From Sphingomonas sp. PL-96 (lineage in GTDB: Bacteria; Pseudomonadota; Alphaproteobacteria; Sphingomonadales; Sphingomonadaceae), in the NCBI RefSeq assembly GCF_020707215.1, contig NZ_JAJFET010000009.1:95748-159747 (forward strand): 64,000 bases of DNA, written 5' to 3'. Shown in pieces: positions 40,916 through 50,278 of the stretch (within the stretch, counting starts at the first letter, position 1; each line of letters starts with the position of its first letter). The translations under genes were made by a program, and so were the position numbers. Below the pieces are notes generated by a model, which saw nothing but the letters and a program-made list of their open reading frames with translations, searched no databases and had not been told where the DNA came from.

Positions 40916-41902
40916 TCAGGACGCTTTGCTGGCGGTTGCGGCCGCCGGCGCACTTCGGGCGATCAGCCGCTTCAGCCCAGCGATCAGTTCCGCCTGGGAG
41001 CGCTTGGCAAGAGCCGTGTCGGGGATCGCGCCGAACGCGTGCGGAGCTCCGCTGAACAAGGTGAAGTCGACCGGTATGCCAGCACCTGCGAGCCGGCGAG
41101 CATAGTCCATGTCCTCGTCGACAAAGAGGTCGAGTGCGCCAACCGACATATAGGCCGGGGGCAATCCGGTAAGATCGTCCGCCAGCGCAGGCGAAAACCA
41201 GGCTCGGCGGGCATCGTTCAGGTCATAGCTGCCGCGCAGGCTGGTCCAGCCGAACTGGTTTGCCGCCCGGTTCCAGACGAACTCTCCCGACGTCGGATTG
41301 TCCCACACGCTCTGCGCACTTCCCGTCCGGTAATCCAGCATCGGCATGGACAATGCCTGGCCGGCAAGCGCGTACTGGCCACGATCGCGGGCCATGATCG
41401 CCAGCGAAGCGGCGATGCCGCCGCCGGCGCTCTCCCCCATCACGATGATGCGCGCGGGGTCCACGCCCAGTGCGTCGGCATTGGCGACGAGCCATTCCAG
41501 CGCCGCATAGGCGTCCTCCTGAGGCCCCGGAAAGGGCGTGTCGGGCGCCAGCCGATATTCGACGGAGATGCCGACGGCGCCGGTTTCCTGAAGGAGCGGC
41601 GCGAGCGTCACCCTGGCCATACCGGCGGTGCCCATCACCATCCCGCCGCCATGGAAGTAGAGGAGCGCAGGACGGCGGCGATCGGCGCTCGGCGGATCAT
41701 AGACATGGACAGGCACGTCCGGCCCCCCGTCGCGCCCGGGCGCGGATCGGATGCTTGCCGCCACCTGACCCTGCGAGTCAGGCGGCAGATGCTCCTCGAC
41801 CTGCGCGCGCACGGTCTTGAGCGTGCCTTCATCAAAGGAGAAGGCAGGCATGACCTCTGGCAGAGACGCCAGTTCGGGGTCCAGCAAGTGACGTGTGCTC
41901 AC
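40916..41902 (-). CDS. Cytoplasmic alpha/beta hydrolase, hormone-sensitive-lipase type
   Basis: A 328-aa esterase-like enzyme: oxyanion motif YFHGGGMVMG at about 82-92, nucleophile elbow GESAGGGIAASLA, catalytic Asp in LDLFVDEDMDYARR and His in GAPHAFGAIPD. No signal peptide. The family cleaves short acyl esters and related bonds. It follows the glucose dehydrogenase gene on the same strand by 47 bases and may be co-transcribed; whether it acts on a lactone from that pathway is not shown. Confidence 0.87.
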   Translation of the reverse strand: MSTRHLLDPELASLPEVMPAFSFDEGTLKTVRAQVEEHLPPDSQGQVAASIRSAPGRDGGPDVPVHVYDPPSADRRRPALLYFHGGGMVMGTAGMARVTLAPLLQETGAVGISVEYRLAPDTPFPGPQEDAYAALEWLVANADALGVDPARIIVMGESAGGGIAASLAIMARDRGQYALAGQALSMPMLDYRTGSAQSVWDNPTSGEFVWNRAANQFGWTSLRGSYDLNDARRAWFSPALADDLTGLPPAYMSVGALDLFVDEDMDYARRLAGAGIPVDFTLFSGAPHAFGAIPDTALAKRSQAELIAGLKRLIARSAPAAATASKAS

Positions 41903-41949
41903 GCGTTACTCCTCACGAATTCAATATGGCTGCCGCAGCGACGCCTGGT

Positions 41950-44373
41950 TCAGCGCTTCGGCAACGCATAGGCGATGATCGCGTCCCCCATGCCGGACTG
42001 CAGCGGGATGTTGCCGCCTGCCGCGATCACCACGAACTGGCGCCCCGTCTTGGGAGAGATCCAGGTCGACGGCGTCGCCTGACCACCTGCCGGAAGGCGT
42101 GCCTTCCAGACCGTCTTGCCCGTCGTGATGTCGATCGCGCGGATCGCCTTCTCCTGGGTGGCGCCGATGAAGATCAGGCCACCTGCCGTCACCACCGATC
42201 CGCCGATGTTCGGCGTGCCGAGCGTGACCGGAAGGTAGGAGGGCAGCCCCAGCGGCCCGCTGTCGCGCGCGGAGCCGATCGGGCGCGACCAGAGCACGCG
42301 CCGGGTCTTCAGGTCGACGGCGGACATGAGGCCGTAGGGCGGCTGCATGCAAGGTGCACCAAGCTTGCTGAAGAACAGCTTGGGCAGGGCGCCGAACGGG
42401 GTTCCGCCCTGGGGCACGCCGCCGCCGTGGACGGTCGCACCGGCAGCCTTGCCGACGCCGGCGGGCTGCATGCCGAGACGATCGGCTTCGGCGCGAGAGA
42501 TGAGCTGCGCCGTGTTCGCGACACGCGCGGTGTTTACCACCATGATCTGGCGCACCGGGTCGACGGAGACGCCGCCCCAATCCATGCCACCGAGCGGTCC
42601 GGGATAGACGAGCGAGCGGGTGAGGCCCGGCGGGGTCATGGTGCCGTCGTAGCGCAACTGCTTGAACCAGATGCGGCACATCATCTGGTCGATCGGGGTC
42701 ACGCCCCACATCATCGATTCGGTCAGGTCCGGTCCGCGGAAGCTCGGCATGCCGACACTGAACGGCTGGGTCGGCGAGACGCGCTCGCCCGGGGCGGCAC
42801 CGCTCGTCGGCACCGGCTTTTCGGCGACTGCGGCGATCGGGCGCCCGGTGACCCGGTCGAGCATGAAGACCTCGCCGCGCTTGGTGGCCTGAAGCAGCGC
42901 GTGCTGCACGCCGCCGTCGGGGGCGGGCAGGTCGACCAGGGTCGGCTGGCTGCTGACGTCATAATCCCACAGGTCGTGGTGGGTCGTCTGGAAGCTCCAG
43001 CGAACCGCACCGGAGGCCCCGTCGAGCGCCACAACGGAGCTCGAGTATTTGTCGTCGAAGGGACGACGCTGTGCGCCATATTGGTCGGGAGTCGCGTTGC
43101 CGGTGGGCACATAGACGAGGCCCAGCGTCTCATCGACGCTCATCGGCGCCCAGGCGTTGGGCGTGGAGTGGGTATATTGCTCGCCGGGACCCGGCTGGCC
43201 ATGCTCGTCCGGCCGGCCCATGTCGAACGCCCAGGCGAAGTTGCCGGTGACCGCGTCGAAGCCACGGATCACGCCCGACGGTTCGCCCCAATATTGCCCG
43301 TCGGACACCCATCCGCCGAGCACCACCTTGCCGCGCACGATCGCAGGCGCCGAGGTGACGTAGTAATAGCCGTCGAGCACCTTGCCCATGCCAGCGAGCA
43401 GCGACACCGCACCGTTGCGGCCAAAGCTCTGGCAGGGAGCGCCAGTGCGCGCATCCAGCGCGATCAGGCGTGCGTCGATCGTGTTGGTGATGATGCGCTC
43501 GGGGCAGTCCGCGACCGGGCTGGGCGCCTTGTAATAGGCTACGCCACGGCAGGTGGCGCTGTAGACGCCCTTGGTCTTGCTGTTCGCGTTATAGCGCCAG
43601 CGCTGCTTGCCGGTCTCCGCATCGAGCGCGATCACGTCGTTGAAGCCGCTGCAGATATACACCGTGTCGCCGATCTTGAGCGGCGTCACTTCAAGGCTGG
43701 CCTTCGCGTTCTTGGGCGCCGCACCGACATGATAGGTCCAGACCGGCTCGAGCCCGGATACGTTGGCAGGGGTGATCTGCGCCAGCGAGCTGTAGCGCCG
43801 GCCACCGGCGTCGCCGCCATATTCGGTCCAGTCGGCACCGGCTGCCGCATTGCCGGCGGCTGCCGTCCGGTCACCGGCCATCGACGGCGACGAGGCGACC
43901 GTGAACATCGGATCGGTCTGTTCAGGCCGAAGCTGGTGGAGCAGAGCGCCGACCATGACCGCCACTACCGCGGCGGCCAGGAAGCCGGCCGGATTGGCCC
44001 AGCGAGCAAATCTGCTCGAGCGGTCGCTCGCCGACTGCAGGCGCCTCGAAAAGTGCGGCAGCAGGAGCCAGAGCCCCAGCACCAAGGGTGCCGCCAGCCG
44101 CGGAACAAGGGCCCAGCCGTTGAAACCCGCCTCCCATACGGCCCAGGCCACCGTCGCAACCAGGAAGCTCGCGAAAAGCCATGCGCCTTCGCGCTTGCCC
44201 TTCCAGATCAGCACGCCCGAGGCGCCCGTCGCGAGCCCTGCCAGAAGATAATAGAGAGAGCCGCCGACAGAGGCGAGCTGCACGCCACCGACCAAGAGCA
44301 CGAGCGCAACGATGAAGAGGATCGTGGGATAGAGCCGCGGTGGACGTGGCGCTGTTCTGCTTTTCGTTGGCAT
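41950..44373 (-). CDS. gcd: Membrane-bound PQQ-dependent glucose dehydrogenase
   Basis: An 807-aa quinoprotein. Residues 1-150 hold five membrane helices (LYPTILFIVALVLLVGGVQL, SLYYLLAGLATGASGVLIW and following), as in E. coli Gcd; the rest is an eight-bladed PQQ propeller with repeated W-motifs (DTVYICSGFNDVIALDAETG, LIALDARTGAPCQSFG, GAVRWSFQTTHHDLWDYDVS, FIGATQEKAIRAIDITTG). The TTHHDLWDYD block carries the active-site Asp region, and GVSVDPVRQIMVVNT is typical of the family. It oxidises glucose to gluconolactone in the periplasm and feeds electrons to ubiquinone. No PQQ-synthesis genes lie in the window. Confidence 0.93.
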   Translation of the reverse strand: MPTKSRTAPRPPRLYPTILFIVALVLLVGGVQLASVGGSLYYLLAGLATGASGVLIWKGKREGAWLFASFLVATVAWAVWEAGFNGWALVPRLAAPLVLGLWLLLPHFSRRLQSASDRSSRFARWANPAGFLAAAVVAVMVGALLHQLRPEQTDPMFTVASSPSMAGDRTAAAGNAAAGADWTEYGGDAGGRRYSSLAQITPANVSGLEPVWTYHVGAAPKNAKASLEVTPLKIGDTVYICSGFNDVIALDAETGKQRWRYNANSKTKGVYSATCRGVAYYKAPSPVADCPERIITNTIDARLIALDARTGAPCQSFGRNGAVSLLAGMGKVLDGYYYVTSAPAIVRGKVVLGGWVSDGQYWGEPSGVIRGFDAVTGNFAWAFDMGRPDEHGQPGPGEQYTHSTPNAWAPMSVDETLGLVYVPTGNATPDQYGAQRRPFDDKYSSSVVALDGASGAVRWSFQTTHHDLWDYDVSSQPTLVDLPAPDGGVQHALLQATKRGEVFMLDRVTGRPIAAVAEKPVPTSGAAPGERVSPTQPFSVGMPSFRGPDLTESMMWGVTPIDQMMCRIWFKQLRYDGTMTPPGLTRSLVYPGPLGGMDWGGVSVDPVRQIMVVNTARVANTAQLISRAEADRLGMQPAGVGKAAGATVHGGGVPQGGTPFGALPKLFFSKLGAPCMQPPYGLMSAVDLKTRRVLWSRPIGSARDSGPLGLPSYLPVTLGTPNIGGSVVTAGGLIFIGATQEKAIRAIDITTGKTVWKARLPAGGQATPSTWISPKTGRQFVVIAAGGNIPLQSGMGDAIIAYALPKR

Positions 44374-44464
44374 CGTTTACTCTCTAAACGAGGGCTGTTG
44401 GTTGTGAGGTGCTTCGGGCAGGGCGTTGATCATCGCTGGGGCGACGACACCCGGATGCCGGTAA

Positions 44465-45268
44465 TCATCCGATCAGAAAGGGTTGGCCTGAGGTCTTCGC
44501 TGCGCGCCAGCGCGCGACGATCGCGGCACGGGGATCCAGTGGCGGTGTATTCGCCTTGATCTCGATCTCGGCAGCTGGAGCCGCGGGCAGGGGCGGCAAC
44601 GCTGCTCCTTCGATCATGCTGGTAAGTGCGACGCGTGCGCGAGCAACCCGGCTCTTGATCGTTCCGATGGGGATTCCGGCCCGGGCTGAGGCCTCTTCAT
44701 AGGAGAGCCGTTCGACGCCGATCAGTTGCAATGCCGCACGTTGTTCGGGCGGCAATCTCCGCGTGAGCGCGACCACTTCCTTCAACGCGATCGTCGAACT
44801 CTGCTGCTCGCCGCTTGAAAGGGTACGCTCGAGCTCATCGGTCCACTCGCCGACCCAGCGCTGCCGGCGCATGCTGCTGATGTGCACGTTGCGCAGGATC
44901 GTGCCCACCCATGCGCGCAGGCTGGTCCCGGGCTGAAACTGATTGCGCGCACGCCAGGCTCGAAGCAGCGCTTCCTGCACGAGGTCTTCGGCAGCTGCCG
45001 CATCGCGGGTGAGCTTGCGTGCGAAGCTCTGCAGACGCGGCGTCACGTCGACCAGATCCCGTGCAAAGGCGCGCTCGTGATCATGGATGCGTCCGACCGG
45101 CTCGGCGCCGACGTTCGGCTTGCCTGCCGGTACGGAGGCGAGCTTCTGCTGATCGAAACCTCGCTTCAGCGGTTCGTCGCGCTCAGAGGAAATGCCGAAA
45201 CCAGCAAGCGACGATGCCCTTCCTGCAGATCGCGGCTGGATTGCACGGACAGCATTCGCATAAGCCAT
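44465..45268 (-). CDS. ECF sigma factor, EcfG-like
   Basis: A 267-aa protein started at ATG 45268. Sigma region 2 at about 85-150 (FARKLTRDAAAAEDLVQEAL, LLRAW, QFQPGTSLRAWVGTILRNVH) and region 4 at about 180-235 (LPPEQRAALQLIGVERLSYE, then GIPIGTIKSRVARARVAL). The FQPGT--AW--TILRN core is characteristic of EcfG general-stress sigma factors. The N-terminal 75 residues and C-terminal 30 residues exceed the family's usual core. No NepR or PhyR gene is adjacent, so this may be a secondary EcfG paralogue. It is separated from gcd by 91 bases. Confidence 0.85.
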   Translation of the reverse strand: MAYANAVRAIQPRSAGRASSLAGFGISSERDEPLKRGFDQQKLASVPAGKPNVGAEPVGRIHDHERAFARDLVDVTPRLQSFARKLTRDAAAAEDLVQEALLRAWRARNQFQPGTSLRAWVGTILRNVHISSMRRQRWVGEWTDELERTLSSGEQQSSTIALKEVVALTRRLPPEQRAALQLIGVERLSYEEASARAGIPIGTIKSRVARARVALTSMIEGAALPPLPAAPAAEIEIKANTPPLDPRAAIVARWRAAKTSGQPFLIG

Positions 45269-45452
45269 GTTTGCGTTCCCGACACGGACAAGTCTGTCCG
45301 TTTTGGTTGCCTGAACGCGCCGAGGGCCTTTAGGTTGCAACGCACAATTCTTTTTTTCTGCCGGCCTGGGGGGTGAGCATCTCGTGCGACACAGCAGATC
45401 TGGCAAGCCTTGCGCGATTGACGAAACGGATTGAATCGTCCACTTCAGGGGA

Positions 45453-46001
45453 ATGGAACCTGCTCGGAAGGATGCCGTCCGGAACCGTGCCGAGCTGCTG
45501 GCGGCCGCGGAAGCTGTCGTGGCGGAGCATGGCATCGGTGCGAACATGCACACCATCGCCAAGGCGGCGGGGGTGGGGCAGGGCACGCTGTATCGCCACT
45601 TCCCTGACCGTCAGGCGCTACTGATTGCGCTGATCGGCCGTTCCCTGGACCGGTTGGAGGCATTTGCAGCGGAGCAGGACGGGGCGAATCTGCTGTTTCG
45701 CTTTCTTCGCTTCTACGCCAGCCATGCTCGCGAGCATGCGGCGCTCGCGAGCTACTGGCGCGTCGCCGATCAATCGAGTCCTGCGCTGGTTGCTGCCCGT
45801 AGCCGCCTGATCGCGCTCGTCGAGCCGATGCTTGAGCGTGCAGTCGAAGCGCAGCTGTGCCGGCCGGACATGACAATCGCCGATATCCTGTCGGTGCTTT
45901 CCATGCTCAACGCGATCCCGACCAGTTCGCCGGACGAGGCGCTGCTGTCCTCGCTCGACCGGGTTCTGGAACTCCTTGTCGGGGGTCTGCAGCGACGATG
46001 A
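45453..46001 (+). CDS. TetR-family regulator of the efflux operon
   Basis: A 182-aa protein with the TetR helix-turn-helix at residues 15-60 (RAELLAAAEAVVAEHGIGAN, then IAKAAGVGQGTLYRHFPDRQ) and a helical ligand domain. Its stop overlaps the start of the MFS gene (ATGA), so it is the first gene of the efflux operon and probably represses it from a site in 45269-45452, where I saw no clear palindrome. Confidence 0.87.
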   Translation: MEPARKDAVRNRAELLAAAEAVVAEHGIGANMHTIAKAAGVGQGTLYRHFPDRQALLIALIGRSLDRLEAFAAEQDGANLLFRFLRFYASHAREHAALASYWRVADQSSPALVAARSRLIALVEPMLERAVEAQLCRPDMTIADILSVLSMLNAIPTSSPDEALLSSLDRVLELLVGGLQRR

Positions 46002-47671
46002 GCGCGGCCGCGAAAACCCCGCTGGAGCCTTTGCCCGACTGGACGGACGAAGAACGGCCGGCGCTTCCGGGTTCTCCCTCCACGCCCGGACACAGTCCTG
46101 CGATGCGCGTCCTGTATCTGGCAGTGGGGCTGCTGGTCAGCGCCGCCGCCGGCCTGGGCAATGCGCTGGTGTCCGCGAACCTGCCCCAGATCCAGGGCGA
46201 ACTCGGACTGACGCCGGTGGAAGGCGCGTGGCTGCCCGCAGCCTATGTGATGACCAACATCAGCGCCAACCTCATCCTGATGAAGGCGCGTCAGCAGTTC
46301 GGCATGCGGACGTTCGCCGAATGGGGCATCGTCGCCTATCTCGCCGTGACCGGCCTTTATCTCATCGTCAGCGGGTATCACGCCGCGGTGCTGGTGCGCG
46401 CCGTCGCTGGTTTCGCCTCGGCACCGCTCAGCACGCTGGCGATCTTCTACGTGCTGCAAGCCTTTCCCAAGGCGAAGCTCGGCCAAGGCATTTGCATTGC
46501 GCTCGGCATCTCGCAGATCTGGACGCCGGTCGCCTGGATGTTGTCGTCGCCGCTGCTCGATCTGGGTGACTGGCAGACGCTGTACCTGTTCGAGTTCGGG
46601 CTTGCGGCGTGCGCGCTTGCCGCGGTGATCTCGGTTAAGCTGCCGCCAGGCATCCGGATCCAGGTCTTCGAAGCCAAGGATTTCCTGACCTTTGCGCTGC
46701 TCGCACCGGCCATGGCCATCGTCGGCGCCGTCCTTGCGCAGGGGCGTACCCAATGGTGGACCGAGCAACCCTGGATGGGCGTGGCGCTGATCGTCGCGCT
46801 GGTGCTGTTCACGCTGACATGGCTGATCGAGCATCATCGCACCAATCCGCTCGTGATGACCCGCTGGCTCGCAAGCCAGGACGCGGTGCGCTTCATGATC
46901 GGGGCGTTCCTGATGCGGATGCTGCTTTCCGAGCAGAATTTCGCTGCGGTGGGCCTGCTGCGCCAGCTCGGCATGGGGCCGGACCAGTTGCAGCTGTTCT
47001 ACCTGATCATGCTGCTGGGGATCGCCACGGGGACTGCGATCAGCGCGCTGACGTTCAAGCCCAAGGCGCTGCCGCTCCAGATCCTGTCCGCCGTCGTGCT
47101 GGTGATCATTGGCAGCCTGCTCGATCGCGACGCCACGAGCATGACCCGGCCGCACGACATGATGCTGAGCCAGTTCCTGATCGCGGCGGCCGCGGGGCTG
47201 TTCATGGCCCCGCTGCTGATCATCACCGTGATGAAGGCGCTCGGCCGTGGCGCGGACCATATCGTCACCTATGCGGTGCTGTTCTCGGCCACCCAGGCGC
47301 TGGGCGGCCTCGCGGGGCCGGCCGTCTACGGAACCTTCCAGCAGGTCCGCGAGCACGAATATTCCGGGCAGATCACCGCCAACCTGGTGCCGTCCGACCC
47401 CGTTGTCGCGCAGCGCCTCGCGATCCAGGGGCAGGTCTATGCGCCGGTGATCACCGATCCGGTGCGCCGCCAGGCGCAGGGTGTGGCGCTGCTTGCCCAG
47501 ACGGCCACGCGCGAGGCGCATGTGCGCGCCTACAACGACGTCTTCACGCTCAATGCGATCATCGCCTCGCTCTTCCTCCTCTACGGCGTCGGGCTCGTCG
47601 CCGTTGCGGCGCGCAAGGCGAAGCAGAACCCCAAACCTGCCGGCGCCAGCGCCGGCGCAGCAGCAGTCTGA
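45998..47671 (+). CDS. DHA2-type MFS exporter (EmrB-like)
   Basis: A 557-aa protein with about 14 helices: LYLAVGLLVSAAAGLGNALV, VEGAWLPAAYVMTNISANLI, then LVRAVAGFASAPLSTLAIFY. It pairs with the periplasmic adaptor and outer-membrane factor encoded next, so it is the inner-membrane pump of a tripartite exporter. The usual DHA2 motif C is only partly kept (FASAPLSTLAIFYVLQAF). The spectrum of exported compounds cannot be predicted. Confidence 0.83.
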   Translation: MSAAAKTPLEPLPDWTDEERPALPGSPSTPGHSPAMRVLYLAVGLLVSAAAGLGNALVSANLPQIQGELGLTPVEGAWLPAAYVMTNISANLILMKARQQFGMRTFAEWGIVAYLAVTGLYLIVSGYHAAVLVRAVAGFASAPLSTLAIFYVLQAFPKAKLGQGICIALGISQIWTPVAWMLSSPLLDLGDWQTLYLFEFGLAACALAAVISVKLPPGIRIQVFEAKDFLTFALLAPAMAIVGAVLAQGRTQWWTEQPWMGVALIVALVLFTLTWLIEHHRTNPLVMTRWLASQDAVRFMIGAFLMRMLLSEQNFAAVGLLRQLGMGPDQLQLFYLIMLLGIATGTAISALTFKPKALPLQILSAVVLVIIGSLLDRDATSMTRPHDMMLSQFLIAAAAGLFMAPLLIITVMKALGRGADHIVTYAVLFSATQALGGLAGPAVYGTFQQVREHEYSGQITANLVPSDPVVAQRLAIQGQVYAPVITDPVRRQAQGVALLAQTATREAHVRAYNDVFTLNAIIASLFLLYGVGLVAVAARKAKQNPKPAGASAGAAAV

Positions 47672-47674
47672 ACC

Positions 47675-48838
47675 ATGACCGACACGCGCACCAACAATGA
47701 TGACGAGACCACGGACGCCGCCGTCGCTCAGAAGGAGCAGGCGCCTGCGCAGGAATCCGCCGGCTCGCCCCCCAAGAAGCTGAAGACGTCCAAGAAGACG
47801 CTGGCGATCATGGCGGTCGTGCTGGTTCTTGGCATTGTGGTTATCCTCTACGCCTGGCGCCTGTGGCCGTTCACCAGCCCGATCCAGCGGACCGAGAATG
47901 CCTATATTCGCGGGCAGATCACCGCGATGGCGCCGCAGGTGAACGGCTATGTCGTCGAGGTGCGCGTCCGCGACTTCTCGAAGGTGAAGCGGGGCGACGT
48001 GCTGATGCGGATCGATGACCGCATCTACAAGCAGCAGCTCGACCAGGCAGAGGCCCAGTTGCGGGTCGCCAAGGCCAACCTCGCCAACTGGGAGCAGACG
48101 CTGGGCCAGAACCAGGCCACGTTGCAGACGCGCGTCGCCGACCTGGGCCAGGCGCAGGCGGAACTCGTCCGCGCCGCGGCGGACCTGGAGCGCGTAAGCG
48201 AGCTTGCCAGTCGCGGTTCCGTGTCGCACCGGGAGCGCGACCAGGTGCGTGCCACCCAGCTTTCCGCACAGGCGGGGGTGACCCGCGCGCAAGCCAACAT
48301 CGCCGCACAGCGCGAGACGATCGAGTCCACCCGGGTGTCGCGTGAGTCTCTGGAAGGCCAGGTGGATCAGGCGGAGGCGCAGGTCGACCTCGCCCGCATC
48401 AACCTCGGCAACACGGTCATCCGCGCGCCGCGTGACGGACAGATCAGCGAGGCATCGGTGCGCGTCGGCCAATATGTTTCGGCAGGCTCGCAGCTGATGT
48501 TCCTTGTGCCCGAGCAGCTCTGGGCGGTCGCGAATTACAAGGAGACGCAGACCGCGCGCATGCGGCTGGGCCAGCCCGCGACGTTCACCGTCGACGCACT
48601 CGAGGGCGCGCGGCTGCACGGGCGGATCGAGCAGCTCGCGCCTGCGACCGGATCCGAGTTCAGCGTGCTCCGCGCCGACAACGCCAGCGGCAACTTCACC
48701 AAGATCGTGCAGCGCATTCCGGTGCGCATCCGGCTCGATCCGAACCAGCCGCTCGCTGCCCGTCTGCGCCCCGGCATGTCGATCGTGGCATCGGTCGATA
48801 CCAGCGGCGCCGGCTCTCCCAAGGAGCTTGCCCGATGA
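47675..48838 (+). CDS. HlyD/EmrA-type membrane-fusion protein
   Basis: A 387-aa protein: disordered Gln/Glu-rich cytoplasmic N-terminus, one membrane helix (LAIMAVVLVLGIVVILYAWR), a lipoyl half (AYIRGQITAMAPQVNGYVVE), a long coiled-coil hairpin at about 130-260 (QAEAQLRVAKANLANWEQTL and following), the second lipoyl half and beta barrel (NTVIRAPRDGQISEASVRVG). It bridges the pump and the outer-membrane channel. Four bases separate it from the MFS stop. Confidence 0.88.
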   Translation: MTDTRTNNDDETTDAAVAQKEQAPAQESAGSPPKKLKTSKKTLAIMAVVLVLGIVVILYAWRLWPFTSPIQRTENAYIRGQITAMAPQVNGYVVEVRVRDFSKVKRGDVLMRIDDRIYKQQLDQAEAQLRVAKANLANWEQTLGQNQATLQTRVADLGQAQAELVRAAADLERVSELASRGSVSHRERDQVRATQLSAQAGVTRAQANIAAQRETIESTRVSRESLEGQVDQAEAQVDLARINLGNTVIRAPRDGQISEASVRVGQYVSAGSQLMFLVPEQLWAVANYKETQTARMRLGQPATFTVDALEGARLHGRIEQLAPATGSEFSVLRADNASGNFTKIVQRIPVRIRLDPNQPLAARLRPGMSIVASVDTSGAGSPKELAR

Positions 48839-50232
48839 GGGTGGCGGTATCGCTGCTCCTGGCGGGGACCGCGCTCGCAGCCTGTGCACCGGCCGAGCGC
48901 CCGCTTCCCACCACCGCGGCCTTGCCCGCGATGACGACGTGGCGCGATCCCCTCCCTTCGAACACGGTGCCGGTCGAGCCGAGCTGGTGGCATCGGCTGG
49001 GGGATCCTGCACTCGTCCCGCTGGTCGAGCGCGCCGTCGCCAACAACGTCGACGTGCTGACCGCGGTCGCACGCGTCGAGGAGGCCGAAGCCGCAATCCG
49101 TTTGACGCGGGCGGGGCGGTTGCCGACCCTCGACGCCAGCGGGGCGGGGGGCGCGCAGCGGTCGCTGAGCCAGATCACTGGCCTGGGCACGAACAGCGTG
49201 ACGGTGCAGCCGCAGCTTTCGGCGGCATGGAACCTCGATCTGTTCGGGCGCGTCCGCGCGCTGGAAGGTGCGGCACGTGCGCAATATCGGGCAACGCAGG
49301 CCGACCGCGACGCCGCGCGGCTGTCGGTGGTCGCCGCCACGGTTCGCGCCTATGTCTCGCTCCTCTCGCTCGATGCCCAACTCGATGTGACGCGCAACAC
49401 GCTCGTCAGCCGGCGGGAGGCGCTGCGGATCGCCGAGGATCGCGCGCGAACCGGCTATAGCTCGCAGCTCGAGCTCACCCAGTCCCAGTCGGAATTCGAG
49501 GCCATCGTACTCGCCATTCCGCAGCTGGAGCAGGCCCGGCGCGTGCAGGAGAATGCGCTGCGGGAACTGACGGGTGATCCGCCAGGCGCCGTCGTGCGCG
49601 GCAAGCTGCCCGCCATCCAGCTCCCTGCGGTTCCGGCAGCGCTCCCCGCCGAGCTGCTGCGCCGCCGCCCGGACATCGCCGCCGCCGAGCTGCGGCTCGC
49701 CGCTGCCGATCAGACGATTGCCTCGCGCCGCGCCGAATATCTGCCGGACGTGCAGCTGTCGGCCAGCGGCGGTGCGCTGTTCGTCGACGGACTGGATTGG
49801 GATCCGGTCAGCATCTGGTCGCTTGGCGCCAGCATCCTCGCGCCGATCTTCCAGGGCGGGGCACTGCGGGCCAATCTCGACACCGCCACCGCGCAGCGCG
49901 ACCAGGCCGCCTTTGCGTATCGCGGAGCCACGATCGGCGCCCTGGGTGAGGTCGACAACGCCTTTTCGGGCGAGCGGACCCTTCGCGAGCGCTTCGATGC
50001 GGCGCTTCGACGTCGGGCGATCCTGCAGCGCTCGCTCGGGTTCGCGACCGATCGCTACCGCGGCGGCTATGCCGCGTACCTCGAGCAGCTCGATGCCCAG
50101 CGAAACCTCTACCAGGTGGAGCTCGACGCCATCGCGGTGCGGGAGGAGCAGATCAACAACCTGGTCACGCTCTGGGCGGCGCTCGGCGGCGGGTGGCAGG
50201 CTGCCGGCGAACAGGCAGGTTCGGCACGCTGA
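48835..50232 (+). CDS. NodT-family outer-membrane efflux lipoprotein
   Basis: A 465-aa TolC-like factor with lipoprotein signal MRVAVSLLLAGTALAAC and two OEP repeats: VEPSWWHRLGDPALVPLVER, LPTLDASGAGGAQRSLSQI, WNLDLFGRVRALEGAARAQY, LPAELLRRRPDIAAAELRLA, and YRGGYAAYLEQLDAQRNLYQ. It forms the exit duct of the tripartite pump. ATG overlaps the preceding stop (ATGA). Last gene of the operon; the 46 bases to the convergent TetR gene show no clear terminator. Confidence 0.9.
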   Translation: MRVAVSLLLAGTALAACAPAERPLPTTAALPAMTTWRDPLPSNTVPVEPSWWHRLGDPALVPLVERAVANNVDVLTAVARVEEAEAAIRLTRAGRLPTLDASGAGGAQRSLSQITGLGTNSVTVQPQLSAAWNLDLFGRVRALEGAARAQYRATQADRDAARLSVVAATVRAYVSLLSLDAQLDVTRNTLVSRREALRIAEDRARTGYSSQLELTQSQSEFEAIVLAIPQLEQARRVQENALRELTGDPPGAVVRGKLPAIQLPAVPAALPAELLRRRPDIAAAELRLAAADQTIASRRAEYLPDVQLSASGGALFVDGLDWDPVSIWSLGASILAPIFQGGALRANLDTATAQRDQAAFAYRGATIGALGEVDNAFSGERTLRERFDAALRRRAILQRSLGFATDRYRGGYAAYLEQLDAQRNLYQVELDAIAVREEQINNLVTLWAALGGGWQAAGEQAGSAR

Positions 50233-50278
50233 TTTTGGTTCGATCGGGCGATCCGCAACGTCCCGTTGATTGCCGGAT

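Noticed and set aside
43689..43874. Short frames opposite the glucose dehydrogenase gene
   Set aside because: They are shadows within a complete PQQ-propeller coding sequence.
45770..49096. A 1108-codon minus-strand open frame across the efflux operon
   Set aside because: It is antisense to four convincing genes, is rich in Arg and His, and has no domain; it is a GC-bias shadow.
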